64,000 nt of DNA from the NCBI RefSeq assembly GCF_017813395.1, contig NZ_JAGIZB010000018.1, positions 35,001 through 99,000 on the forward strand, in the 5' to 3' direction. A program made the translations under genes and the position numbers. The number at the start of each line of letters is the position of its first letter. Positions within the stretch are counted from its first letter, which is position 1. Below the pieces are notes generated by a model, which saw only the letters and a program-made list of their open reading frames with translations, was not told the origin of the DNA and ran no database searches. Below, one piece after another: positions 1-10,077 of this stretch. Source of the DNA: Pararoseomonas baculiformis. Its GTDB lineage: Bacteria; Pseudomonadota; Alphaproteobacteria; Acetobacterales; Acetobacteraceae.

Positions 1-2
1 CG

Positions 3-398
3 CTCGACCTGCGCCAAGGCCGCATCCATGTGGTGTTCCAGGCGATCCAGGAGGCCGCGACGACGCTGGCCGATGGCGGCACCAAGGGCCTGGCCACCAC
101 CGCCAACGCGCCGCTGCCGAACTATCCGAACCTGCCGCCCGTCTCGAACACCCTGCCGGGCTTCGAGGTGTTCTTCTGGCAGGGCCTCTTCGCCCCCGCC
201 GGAACGCCCGCCCCCGTCATCACCCGCGCCGCCACCGCCCTGCGCGCCGCGACCGAGGATTCCGCGCTGCGCGCCCGCCTGGCCGACCAGGGCGTGGAAC
301 TCGTCTCCGGCAATGCCACGGCCCTGCGCGAGGCGCTGGTTGGCGACACGAAGAAGTGGGGCGACGTGATCCGCGAGGGCAACATCAAGCTCGAATAG
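3..398 (+). CDS. TctC/Bug-family periplasmic substrate-binding protein, 3' part only
   Basis: The reading frame is open from the left edge, so only the last 131 residues are seen. Phrases such as GTPAPVITRAATALRAA and VSGNATALREAL near the C-terminus are typical of the C-terminal lobe of TctC/Bug receptors (tripartite tricarboxylate transporter family), which bind a carboxylate in the periplasm. No membrane partner (TctA/TctB) is visible. The stop is 41 bases before the HMG-CoA reductase start on the same strand, so the two may be co-transcribed and the receptor could deliver the carboxylate feeding that pathway; this is inference. The ligand cannot be told from the sequence. Confidence 0.8.
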   Translation, partial: LDLRQGRIHVVFQAIQEAATTLADGGTKGLATTANAPLPNYPNLPPVSNTLPGFEVFFWQGLFAPAGTPAPVITRAATALRAATEDSALRARLADQGVELVSGNATALREALVGDTKKWGDVIREGNIKLE

Positions 399-439
399 CG
401 CCGGCCGAAGCCCCTTCCCGCCCACACCCGGACAAGACC

Positions 440-1723
440 ATGAGCATCAGCAATCTCACCTCGCGCATCTCCGGCTTCCATCGCATGAGCACGGCGGAAC
501 GGCTGGAGGCGGTGGCCGCCTTCTCCGGCCTGGACGACGCCACCCGCGCCCAGCTCGCCGCGCCGGGCAATATCGACACGCATCTGGCCGACCACATGAT
601 CGAGAACGTGGTCGCCACGCTTTCCATCCCCATCGGCGTCGCCACCAACATGCGCGTCGATGGCAAGGACGTGCTGGTGCCGATGGCAACGGAGGAATCC
701 TCCGTCGTTGCCGCGGTCTGCAACTCCGCGCGCCAGTGCTACGATGCCGGCGGCTTCACCACCTCCGTCTCCGGCAACCTGATGATCGCCCAGGTGCAGC
801 TGGTCGGCGTGACGGATCCGGAGAATGCGCGGCTCCGCATCCTCGAGCGCCGCGACGAGATCGCCGCCATCTGCGACCGGTGCGATCCCATGCTCGTCCA
901 GCTCGGCGGCGGCTTCCGGGACCTGGAGGTGCGCGTCGTGAATTCGCGCGGCGGGCCGATGGTGGTGACGCATCTCATCGTGGACACGCGCGATGCGATG
1001 GGCGCGAACACCGTCAACACCATGGCGGAGACCCTCGCCCCCTCCGTCGAATCCTGGACGGGCGGCAAGGTCTTCCTGCGCATCCTCTCCAACCTTGCCG
1101 ACCGCCGCCTGGCCCGCGCGCGCGCCGTGTGGCCGGCGGAAGCCATCGGTGGCGAGGCGGTGCGGGACGGCATGATCAGCGCCTACCACTTCGCCGAGGC
1201 CGATCCCTACCGCGCCGCCACCCACAACAAGGGCATCATGAACGGCGTCTCCGCCGTGGTGCTCGCCACCGGCAACGATACCCGCGCGGTGGAGGCTGGC
1301 GCCCATGCCTATGCCGCCCGCAACGGCCGCTACACCAGCCTGACGAACTGGGAGGTCACGGCCGAAGGCCACCTCGCCGGCTCCATCGAGCTGCCCCTGC
1401 CGGTCGGCCTTGTCGGCGGCGCCACCAAGATCCATCCCACGGCGCGCGCCTGCCTGAAGATCCTCGGCGTCTCCACCGCCGCGGAGCTGGCGCGCATCAT
1501 CGCCGCCGTCGGCCTCGCCCAGAACTTCGGCGCGATGAAGGCCCTGGCCACCACGGGCATCCAGAAGGGCCACATGGCGCTGCACGCCAACAACGTCGCC
1601 ATCGCGGCCGGTGCCGTGGGCGAGGAGGTGGCGAAGCTGGCCGCCATCCTCGTGGAACGCCGGCAGGTGCGGCAGGATGTGGCGACGGTGGAGCTGGAGA
1701 GGATGCGGGCCGGCGTTGCCTAG
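440..1723 (+). CDS. mvaA: Class II (degradative) hydroxymethylglutaryl-CoA reductase
   Basis: A 427-residue protein that interconverts HMG-CoA and mevalonate with NAD(P)H. Its length and motifs fit the class II enzymes: the catalytic Glu lies in ATEESSVVAA near residue 85, DAMGAN and HNKGIMNG (catalytic Lys) follow, and GHMALHA near the C-terminus carries the general-acid His. Class II enzymes in bacteria such as Pseudomonas mevalonii work in mevalonate breakdown. No other mevalonate or isoprenoid gene is in the window, so a catabolic role is likely but not proved. The ATG at 440 was preferred to an upstream in-frame start because the protein then begins like its family (MSISNLTSRISGF). No strong ribosome binding site is seen. 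Confidence 0.92.
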   Translation: MSISNLTSRISGFHRMSTAERLEAVAAFSGLDDATRAQLAAPGNIDTHLADHMIENVVATLSIPIGVATNMRVDGKDVLVPMATEESSVVAAVCNSARQCYDAGGFTTSVSGNLMIAQVQLVGVTDPENARLRILERRDEIAAICDRCDPMLVQLGGGFRDLEVRVVNSRGGPMVVTHLIVDTRDAMGANTVNTMAETLAPSVESWTGGKVFLRILSNLADRRLARARAVWPAEAIGGEAVRDGMISAYHFAEADPYRAATHNKGIMNGVSAVVLATGNDTRAVEAGAHAYAARNGRYTSLTNWEVTAEGHLAGSIELPLPVGLVGGATKIHPTARACLKILGVSTAAELARIIAAVGLAQNFGAMKALATTGIQKGHMALHANNVAIAAGAVGEEVAKLAAILVERRQVRQDVATVELERMRAGVA

Positions 1724-1750
1724 GGCAGTGCCGGTGGTGCAGGGGCCATG

Positions 1751-3007
1751 TCAGAGATAGGCCCCGCTCCGCCGCCCCTCGCGGATCGATTCCTCGCTGA
1801 GATGCGCCCCGATCAGTTCCTCATGCTGCACGGTGCGCGTCTCGTTCAGGATCTTCCCGCGCTGGTTTCCTTCCAGCGTGCCGAAGCTGGAGAGATTCAC
1901 GCGCCGGGGCTTGTCGTGCAGGATCACGCCCCATCCCTGCGCATTGCCGCGCACCCCCACCATGTCCCCGCTGCAGGAGGCGGCGATGGAGATGTTCTCC
2001 GCCTGCCCGCCGATCAGGATGCCCGCCATGCTGCCTGGCCGCATCACGCCGTTATCCCCCACCAAAAGCCCGGAAAGGGCCGCCCCCTTTCCCGCGGTGA
2101 TGGACATGCCCTCGCGCGCATTGCCGTAGATGCGGCAGGCCGAAAGGGCCAGGTCGCCACGCCAGGCCCCGCCCGCCAGCAGCCCCGCGCCGCCGAGGGA
2201 TGAGCCGAACCAGGAGGTGACGGCCTCGAACCCCTCGCCGGCCCAGAGCTCCACGCCGCCCTGCGCCGTGTGGTCCGTCTCCAGGTCCTGCGCGAAGGCC
2301 CACATGGGATAGGAGGCGCCGTCCGCCACGTCGTCTGCCATCGTGTAGCCGCGCCCGCCATTCAGCAGCGCCGCCTTGTCCACCTCCACCGAGTAGCTGT
2401 AGCTGTTGTGGTCGATCGCATCGTATTCCGGGCTCTCCGCCTCGGCGGAAACCATGTCGTCCACGATGCACCGGTAGAGTGCCCGGGCCTTGCTGGGGGC
2501 GAAGAAGCGCAGCCCCTTCCGCCCGCGCAGCTTCCGCAGTTGCAGCCGCCGGATCCGGTGCTCCGCGCCGCCGCCGACCAGCACGCCATCCGCCATGGCA
2601 TGGATGAAGATGTTGTCCAGCTCGCAGAAGGCGGCGGAGGTGCCGTTCTCGTCCTCGATGGTGATGGCCGCGCCGGCCCGCATGCGGATCTCCTGTGGCG
2701 TGCCCCAATGGCCCGGGCGGATCATCATGTTCGAGATGGACATGTACTGGTTGCCCCGCAGCGCGAAGACGGTCGCCTTGTCCGGGTCCCCATGCCACTC
2801 CACGGTGCTGGCCCAGGGCGCCGAACCCCAGAAGCGCTGCCCGGCCAGGCCGAAGCGGATGGTGCGGTTCAGGCGCAGGGGCTGGCCCGATCCCGGATCG
2901 AAGAAGATCTGCCGCGCCCGCTGCGCCAGTTCCGTCAGCCGCGCCGTGTCCTCCTCCACCGAGCCGGAGGGCTTGATCACCTCGATGGTGCTGTCCGTGA
3001 TGGGCAT
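1751..3007 (-). CDS. Right-handed beta-helix (pectate-lyase-like fold) protein of unknown function
   Basis: About 418 residues. An N-terminal stretch (roughly 20-50, ending in a Phe-Asp-Pro-rich turn) is followed by repeated short strands with Gly, Asn and Ile ladders, for example ISNMMIRPGHWG, CELDNIFIHAMADGVLVGGG, CRIYGNAREGMSITAG and LLVGDNGVMRPG, as expected for a beta-helix. No signal peptide and no enzyme motif I can name. The start at 3007 (MPITDSTIEV) follows a GAGAA; an ATG five codons upstream is also possible. It faces the HMG-CoA reductase gene tail to tail with 27 bases between. Such folds occur in polysaccharide lyases, phage tail spikes and surface proteins; the substrate is unknown. 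Confidence 0.6.
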   Translation of the reverse strand: MPITDSTIEVIKPSGSVEEDTARLTELAQRARQIFFDPGSGQPLRLNRTIRFGLAGQRFWGSAPWASTVEWHGDPDKATVFALRGNQYMSISNMMIRPGHWGTPQEIRMRAGAAITIEDENGTSAAFCELDNIFIHAMADGVLVGGGAEHRIRRLQLRKLRGRKGLRFFAPSKARALYRCIVDDMVSAEAESPEYDAIDHNSYSYSVEVDKAALLNGGRGYTMADDVADGASYPMWAFAQDLETDHTAQGGVELWAGEGFEAVTSWFGSSLGGAGLLAGGAWRGDLALSACRIYGNAREGMSITAGKGAALSGLLVGDNGVMRPGSMAGILIGGQAENISIAASCSGDMVGVRGNAQGWGVILHDKPRRVNLSSFGTLEGNQRGKILNETRTVQHEELIGAHLSEESIREGRRSGAYL

Positions 3008-3106
3008 GCAGGCATTCTCCATGGCGGCCGCCGGGCGGGGCCACGCCCGGCATGACGCCCTTCGCCCGTTTCAGCGTTTAAGGCGGGACCGGGTTGGAGT
3101 GACGAA

Positions 3107-4114
3107 ATGCGAGCAATGGTGGTGCGCGCCCCGGGCGGGCTGGACAGGCTGGAGCTGGCGGAGAGACCCGATCCCGGCGCCCCCGGCCCTGGCCAGATCC
3201 GGGTGGCCCTGCATGCCAGCACGCTGAACTACCATGACTTCGGCGTGGCCAATGGCCGGGCGCGGGCCGCGGATGGCCGGGTGCTCATGGCGGATGGTAC
3301 CGGCGTCGTGGAAGCCGTGGGCGAAGGCGTGGCGGAATTCGCCCCCGGCGACCACGTGGTTTCCTGCTTCTTCCCGGACTGGCAGGCGGGCCCGCCGACC
3401 ATCGCCGATTTCTCCCGCACGCCCGGCGACGGGATCGACGGCTTCGCGCAGGAGCATGTCGTGCTGCCCGCCACCGCCTTCACCCACGCCCCGCGCGGCT
3501 TCAGCCATGTGGAAGCCGCCACCATCACCACCGCCGGCCTCACCGCCTGGCGCGCCCTGGTGGTGGATGGCGCGCTCAGGCCGGGAGACACGGTGCTGGC
3601 CCTGGGCACCGGGGGCGTTTCCATCTTCGCGCTGCAGCTGGCGAAGATGATCGGCGCCCGCGTCATCATCACCTCTTACTCGGACGAGAAGCTGGAACGC
3701 GCCCGCGCCCTGGGCGCCGATGAGACCATCAACTACCGGCAGGTGGAAAACTGGGGCGCCCGCGTGCGCGAGATCACCGATGGGCGCGGCGTGGACCATG
3801 TGGTGGAGGTCGGCGGCCCCGGCACCCTGCCCCAATCCATCCAGGCCGTGCGCGTGGGCGGGCATATATCGCTCATCGGCGTGCTCACGGGCCGGGGCGG
3901 CGAGATTCCCACGGCCCTGTTGATGGCCAGGCAGGCGCGGTTGCAGGGCCTGATCGTGGGCAGCCGGCGCAACCAGCAGGATTTCGTCCGCGCCCTGGAT
4001 GGCGGCGCCCTGCGCCCGGTGATCGACCGCATCTTCCCGCTGGAGCAACTGGCCGATGCCTTCCGCCACGAGGAATCCGGCAGTCATTTCGGCAAGATCG
4101 GCGTGGAGTGGTAG
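3107..4114 (+). CDS. Medium-chain NAD(P)-dependent alcohol dehydrogenase/quinone oxidoreductase family protein
   Basis: 335 residues, the usual length for the MDR superfamily. The N-terminal catalytic domain has NYHDFGVANG and the GDHV motif; the Rossmann domain has the dinucleotide-binding stretch VLALGTGGVSIFALQLAK near residues 163-180. The Cys and His residues that bind catalytic zinc in classical alcohol dehydrogenases are not evident, so it may be a zinc-free reductase; this is a judgement by eye. GGAG lies 7 bases before the ATG. It converges with the MocR gene, and its substrate cannot be inferred. Confidence 0.85.
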   Translation: MRAMVVRAPGGLDRLELAERPDPGAPGPGQIRVALHASTLNYHDFGVANGRARAADGRVLMADGTGVVEAVGEGVAEFAPGDHVVSCFFPDWQAGPPTIADFSRTPGDGIDGFAQEHVVLPATAFTHAPRGFSHVEAATITTAGLTAWRALVVDGALRPGDTVLALGTGGVSIFALQLAKMIGARVIITSYSDEKLERARALGADETINYRQVENWGARVREITDGRGVDHVVEVGGPGTLPQSIQAVRVGGHISLIGVLTGRGGEIPTALLMARQARLQGLIVGSRRNQQDFVRALDGGALRPVIDRIFPLEQLADAFRHEESGSHFGKIGVEW

Positions 4115-4123
4115 CGGCGGGGT

Positions 4124-5497
4124 TCAGCGCCCCGCCAGTTGCGCGCGCATGAAGGCCAGGAAGCGCGGGTCGCTGGCATGGGCCACGTTGATCCGCAGCA
4201 TCGGCGGGTTGCCGCCCCGCTCCGGGCTGAACACGGATCCTGGCGCCAGGAAGATGCTCTGCGCCGCGGCCTCCCGCACGATCCTCGCCTCCTCCACGTC
4301 CTCGGGCAGGGGCGTCCACAGATAGAAGCCGCCGCCGGGCGGGCGGGGCGGGTTCAGCCCCGCCGCGCGCAGGTCGCGCAGCGCCGCGTCCGTCGCCCGC
4401 TCCACCCGGGCGCGCAGCCGCCGCAGGTGGCGCAGGTAATGCCCGCCCGCGATCAGCCCCGCCACCATCCGCTCGGCATATTGGGAGGTGGCGACCACGG
4501 TCAGCAGCTTCATATGCGCCAGCGCCGTCACCATCCCCGGCGAGGCCGCGACGAAGCCCACCCGCAGCGAGGCCGAGAGCGTCTTGGAAAAGGTGCCGAC
4601 ATGCAAGACCCGCCGCAGCCCATCCAGCGCCGCCAGCCGCGGCGCGGTGGCGGGCAGGAGATCGGCGAAGGGGTCGTCCTCCACGATCTGGAAGCCGTGC
4701 CGCTCCGCCATCTGCAGCAGCCCATGCGCCACCGCGGGGGAAAGCGTGCCGCCCGTGGGATTATGCGCGAGGGACTGGGTGAAGAAGGCCTTCGGCCGCG
4801 CGACGGCCAGCTTCGCCGCCAGATCCTCCAGGTCCGGCCCATCCGGCCGCCGCCGCACGCCCAGGATCCGCGCCCGCGCCAGGCGCAGCTTGCCGAAGAG
4901 CGGATAGTAGCCAGGGTCGTCCACCAGCACGGCATCGCCCGGCTCGATCATCTGGCGGATGATCAGGTCCAGCGCATGGTTCGCGCCCTGGGTCAGCAGC
5001 ACCTGCTCCGGCGCGCAGGGAATGGCGCGCTCCTGCAGGGAAAGCGCGATCCGCTCCCGCAGCGGCGCATAGCCCCAGGCGCTGCCGTAGTCATGCGCCT
5101 CCCCGCGGCCGCCCAGCCGGGCCGCGCGCGCGAAATGCGCGCCCAGCTCGGATTCCTCCATCCAGGCCGGGGGCGGGCGCCCCTCGCCCGGGCGCACGGC
5201 GTAATGCGCCTCGGTCTGCTCCCGCAGCAGGGAGACGAGGTCCAGCGCCTCCGCCACATCCGGCGCCCGCCGCCGCACCGCACGCCTTGCGCCGGAGGCC
5301 ACGAAGTACCCCGCTCCCCGCCGTGCCTCGAGATGGCCGGAAGCCACCAGCCGGTCATAGGCGCCGGCCAGGGTGTTCTTGGACACGCCATGCTCCCGCG
5401 CGGCATCCCGCACGGAGGCCAGGCGCTCCCCCGGCCGCAGCGCGCCGGATTCAATGGCCGCAGCCAGGCGCTCGACGATGCCGCCGGCCTTGCTCAA
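4124..5497 (-). CDS. MocR-type transcriptional regulator (GntR helix-turn-helix plus class I aminotransferase domain)
   Basis: 457 residues. The N-terminal 70 or so residues form a GntR winged helix (GALRPGERLASVRDAA, EHGVSKNTLAGAYDRL). The rest is a fold-type I PLP domain with NPTGG, VEDDPFADL and the Lys-bearing motif TFSKTLSASLRVGF. MocR proteins use PLP to sense an amine or amino acid and control nearby catabolic genes. The start chosen is a TTG at 5497 overlapping the stop of the FAD oxidoreductase gene (TTGA), because the homologous region begins there and the longer frame upstream reads as an unlike, Arg/Gly-rich stretch. The permease and oxidoreductase in the same operon are its likely targets. 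Confidence 0.85.
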   Translation of the reverse strand: MSKAGGIVERLAAAIESGALRPGERLASVRDAAREHGVSKNTLAGAYDRLVASGHLEARRGAGYFVASGARRAVRRRAPDVAEALDLVSLLREQTEAHYAVRPGEGRPPPAWMEESELGAHFARAARLGGRGEAHDYGSAWGYAPLRERIALSLQERAIPCAPEQVLLTQGANHALDLIIRQMIEPGDAVLVDDPGYYPLFGKLRLARARILGVRRRPDGPDLEDLAAKLAVARPKAFFTQSLAHNPTGGTLSPAVAHGLLQMAERHGFQIVEDDPFADLLPATAPRLAALDGLRRVLHVGTFSKTLSASLRVGFVAASPGMVTALAHMKLLTVVATSQYAERMVAGLIAGGHYLRHLRRLRARVERATDAALRDLRAAGLNPPRPPGGGFYLWTPLPEDVEEARIVREAAAQSIFLAPGSVFSPERGGNPPMLRINVAHASDPRFLAFMRAQLAGR

Positions 5498-6774
5498 AGG
5501 ATGGCGCCCTGCTCCAGCAACACGCGCCGCACCGCCCCTGCCCCCGGCGCGGCGCCCGATCCGGCCTGCAGGGCCGCGGCCACGCCGGCGGCCTGGCCGG
5601 TGGCGAAACCCGTGCCCATGACCCGGACGGAGCCATAGGCGGGCGCATCCGCCCCGATCACCCGCCCGCCGGCCCATAAATTATCCATGCCGTCGGGCCG
5701 GATCGCGTCCAGCGGCACGTCGAAAAACCCCTCCCCGCCCAGCGGGGTGAAGCTCGGGCGGCCGGGCTCCGCATGCACCTCCATGGGCCAGGCGGCGCGC
5801 GCGATCCCGGCCGGGTCGCGGCGCCCCGCCATCGCATCCGCCTCCGTCACCGGGCGGCGCGTGGCGAAGCGCCGTGTCTCGCGGATGCCGAATTGCGGGC
5901 CGGTCGCGATGATCCGTGCATTCTCGCAGCCCGGCTCCCCGCGCAACGCCGCCAGGCAGGTCCAGGCGATGCGCCGCCCCTCCATCTCGGCGGCGGTCAG
6001 GGAGGCGCTGCTCAGCCCATCCGTCGGCAGGTCGATGCAGGTCCACCAGGCCTCGTCCGGCGCCGCCATCTCCATGAAGACCCCGCCATCGGCGCGCACG
6101 CGCACGGCATCCTTCCGCCCCCCGGCCAGCATGGCATTTGCCCGGGCGGCGATCCGGGCCAGCGCCGGCTTTTCCGGCAGCACCGCCCGGGGCAACCCGC
6201 CCAGGCGAATGGGCAGGGAAGCCGCATTGCCCGGCCCGTCGCGCAGCGTGTCCACCATCATCGCGGCACCGCAGAGCGCGCCGAGGGCCGCCTCCCCGCT
6301 GGCATCCACGAAAGCCGCCGCCCGGAGGGGATGGGACCCGGCATGGTCGGTCAGCGTCATCCCGGCCAGCACGCCATCCCCGGCCTCCACCGCCGTCACC
6401 CGGGCATGCAGCGCCGGGGTCAGGCCAGGCACGCCGCCCACCAGCGCGTCCAGCGCCCGCTTCAGCGCCTCCGGCTCGAAGGTGACGATCCAGTTGCCGC
6501 TTCGGGAGCGGCGCGGGGCCGCGTCCACCCCCAGCCCGGCCAGCCCGCGCAGCACCTCCACCGCCACGCCGCCCACGGCCGGGCGCGCAACCGGCCCCTG
6601 CTGGAACAGCCCGCAATAGGCGAGCACATTCGCATTGGCGGCGGCGCCGCCCAGGAAGCCGTAGCGCTCCGCCAGCAGGGTGCGGGCCCCGGCCCGCGCG
6701 GCGCCGATGGCCGCGGCCACCCCGGCCGCGCCTCCCCCGGCCACGATCACGTCATAGGACGGTACATCTCTCAT
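5494..6774 (-). CDS. FAD-dependent oxidoreductase
   Basis: 426 residues. The N-terminus has a classic FAD-binding dinucleotide fold (DVIVAGGGAAGVAAAIGAAR, residues 8-27, then an acidic ERYGFLGG). The C-terminal part has a second FAD contact, DNLWAGGRVIGAD and GTGFATGQAAGVAA. This pattern fits the FAD-dependent oxidoreductases of the PF12831 type; the substrate is unknown. Its stop overlaps the TTG start of the MocR gene, showing translational coupling, and it begins 32 bases after the permease gene. The context suggests oxidation of an imported amino acid or amine. Confidence 0.8.
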   Translation of the reverse strand: MRDVPSYDVIVAGGGAAGVAAAIGAARAGARTLLAERYGFLGGAAANANVLAYCGLFQQGPVARPAVGGVAVEVLRGLAGLGVDAAPRRSRSGNWIVTFEPEALKRALDALVGGVPGLTPALHARVTAVEAGDGVLAGMTLTDHAGSHPLRAAAFVDASGEAALGALCGAAMMVDTLRDGPGNAASLPIRLGGLPRAVLPEKPALARIAARANAMLAGGRKDAVRVRADGGVFMEMAAPDEAWWTCIDLPTDGLSSASLTAAEMEGRRIAWTCLAALRGEPGCENARIIATGPQFGIRETRRFATRRPVTEADAMAGRRDPAGIARAAWPMEVHAEPGRPSFTPLGGEGFFDVPLDAIRPDGMDNLWAGGRVIGADAPAYGSVRVMGTGFATGQAAGVAAALQAGSGAAPGAGAVRRVLLEQGAIL

Positions 6775-6806
6775 CCACCCAGTGTCGGACGTGGGCTGGC
6801 GGCGCG

Positions 6807-8135
6807 CTAGGCGCCCTGCGGCAGGCCGCGCGGGCGCATCAGCGCATAGAGCGCCAGGATGACCAGGAGCAGCGCGCCCGCCAGGGCCGGCGCCCGCCAG
6901 TCACCGGCGACAACCCGGTTCCCCAGCAGCGTCAGGCACACAACCGCCCCCAGGGCCGGCACGAAGGAGGGCACCTCGAAGCCCCCGCGCGCCTCGCCGG
7001 GGCGGCGCTGCAGCACCAGCAGCGCGGCATTCACCACGGTGAAGACGGCCAGCAGCAGCAGCACCGTGGCGGAGGCGAGCTGCCCGATATCCCCCGCCAG
7101 CACCAGCGCGACCAGCACGACCAGCAGCGCCCCGATCGCGATATGCGGCGTGCGCCTGCCCGGATGCACCCGGGCCAGCGGCGCCGGCAGCAGCCCGTCC
7201 CGCGCCATGCCGAAAACCAGGCGGGAGGCGGTGACGTAGTTCAGCAGCGCCGTGTTGGCCACGGCGAAGATCGTGATGGCCACATAGCCCCAGCCCGGGA
7301 ACCAGGGCGCCGCCACCGCCGTGACCGCCGCCAGTGGCGAGGGCGCCTCGGCCAGCTCCCGGAACGGCACGACGGAGACAGCGGTGACGGCCACGGCCAT
7401 GTAGAGCACGGTGGCCGCCAGCATGGCCCCGATGATGCCGAAGGGCACGGTGCGACGCGCGTCCTTGCACTCCTCCGCGACGTTCAGCGTGTCCTCGAAG
7501 CCGATGAAGGCGAAGAAGGTGAGGATGGCGCCGGAGAGGATGAGGGAAGCCGTGATCCCATCCGGGGAGGGCGTCTCCAGCAGGTCCACCCCGCCCCAAT
7601 AGGGAATGCCGACCAGGATCACGAAGACCAGCCCCAGGAACTCCACCAGGGTGCAGACCACATTGGCCGCCATGCTTTCCCGGATGCCGCGGAACACCAC
7701 CCCGGCCACCAGCAGCAGGAAGCCCAGCGCGACGATCAGCGGCGGCACGCCGATGGGAAACAGGGAGAGCAGGTTCACCGCCACCACGCGGGACTGCGTG
7801 GCCACCGATGTGAGGCCCGAGGCCATCACCGTCAGCCCCACCATCCAGGTGAGCAGCCGCATGCCGAAGGCCCGCTGGGTGACATAGGCCGCGCCCCCCG
7901 CCCGGGGATAGCGGGAGCCGAGCGAGGCATAGCTCAGCCCGGTGAGCAGCGCGGCCACCATGGCCACGGCGAAGCCGAGCCAGACCGCATTGCCCAGATT
8001 CCCCGCCGCGCGCCCCACCAGCCCGTAGATGCCCGCCCCGAGCATCCCGCCCAGCGTATAGGCAAAGAGCTGGAAGGGGCCGATGCTCCGCTGCAGCTCC
8101 GGCTGCCCAGCCGCCGGATTTCCGGTCTCCGCCAT
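6807..8135 (-). CDS. APC-family amino acid permease
   Basis: About 442 residues with roughly 12 hydrophobic segments. The first membrane segment carries the APC signature (FAYTLGGMLGAGIYGLVG), and ISxxGANILK-like loops are absent, as usual for this group. It should import an amino acid or related compound across the inner membrane. I chose the ATG at 8135 (MAETGNPAAGQ), which has GGAG about 8 bases upstream; an ATG 20 codons earlier gives a longer tail. It is the first gene of the permease, FAD oxidoreductase, MocR operon and may also read through from the UbiH-like gene upstream. Confidence 0.88.
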   Translation of the reverse strand: MAETGNPAAGQPELQRSIGPFQLFAYTLGGMLGAGIYGLVGRAAGNLGNAVWLGFAVAMVAALLTGLSYASLGSRYPRAGGAAYVTQRAFGMRLLTWMVGLTVMASGLTSVATQSRVVAVNLLSLFPIGVPPLIVALGFLLLVAGVVFRGIRESMAANVVCTLVEFLGLVFVILVGIPYWGGVDLLETPSPDGITASLILSGAILTFFAFIGFEDTLNVAEECKDARRTVPFGIIGAMLAATVLYMAVAVTAVSVVPFRELAEAPSPLAAVTAVAAPWFPGWGYVAITIFAVANTALLNYVTASRLVFGMARDGLLPAPLARVHPGRRTPHIAIGALLVVLVALVLAGDIGQLASATVLLLLAVFTVVNAALLVLQRRPGEARGGFEVPSFVPALGAVVCLTLLGNRVVAGDWRAPALAGALLLVILALYALMRPRGLPQGA

Positions 8136-8235
8136 GCTGCCGCTCCATCGTGATGCGGAAGCAGCGTTCTTCCCGGCGCCCGGGTTGTCCAGCATTACCT
8201 GGCTTTCGGCAGGCCACCAGCCGGAACGGCGGCGC

Positions 8236-10051
<1,816 letters not shown>

Positions 10052-10077
10052 GAGAGATGAAGAACAAGGACGTGACG

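Noticed and set aside
122..1585. Long minus-strand open frame opposite the HMG-CoA reductase gene
   Set aside because: It is a high-GC antisense shadow with Gly/Arg/His-rich residues and no domain; the same holds for other long antisense frames across the window.
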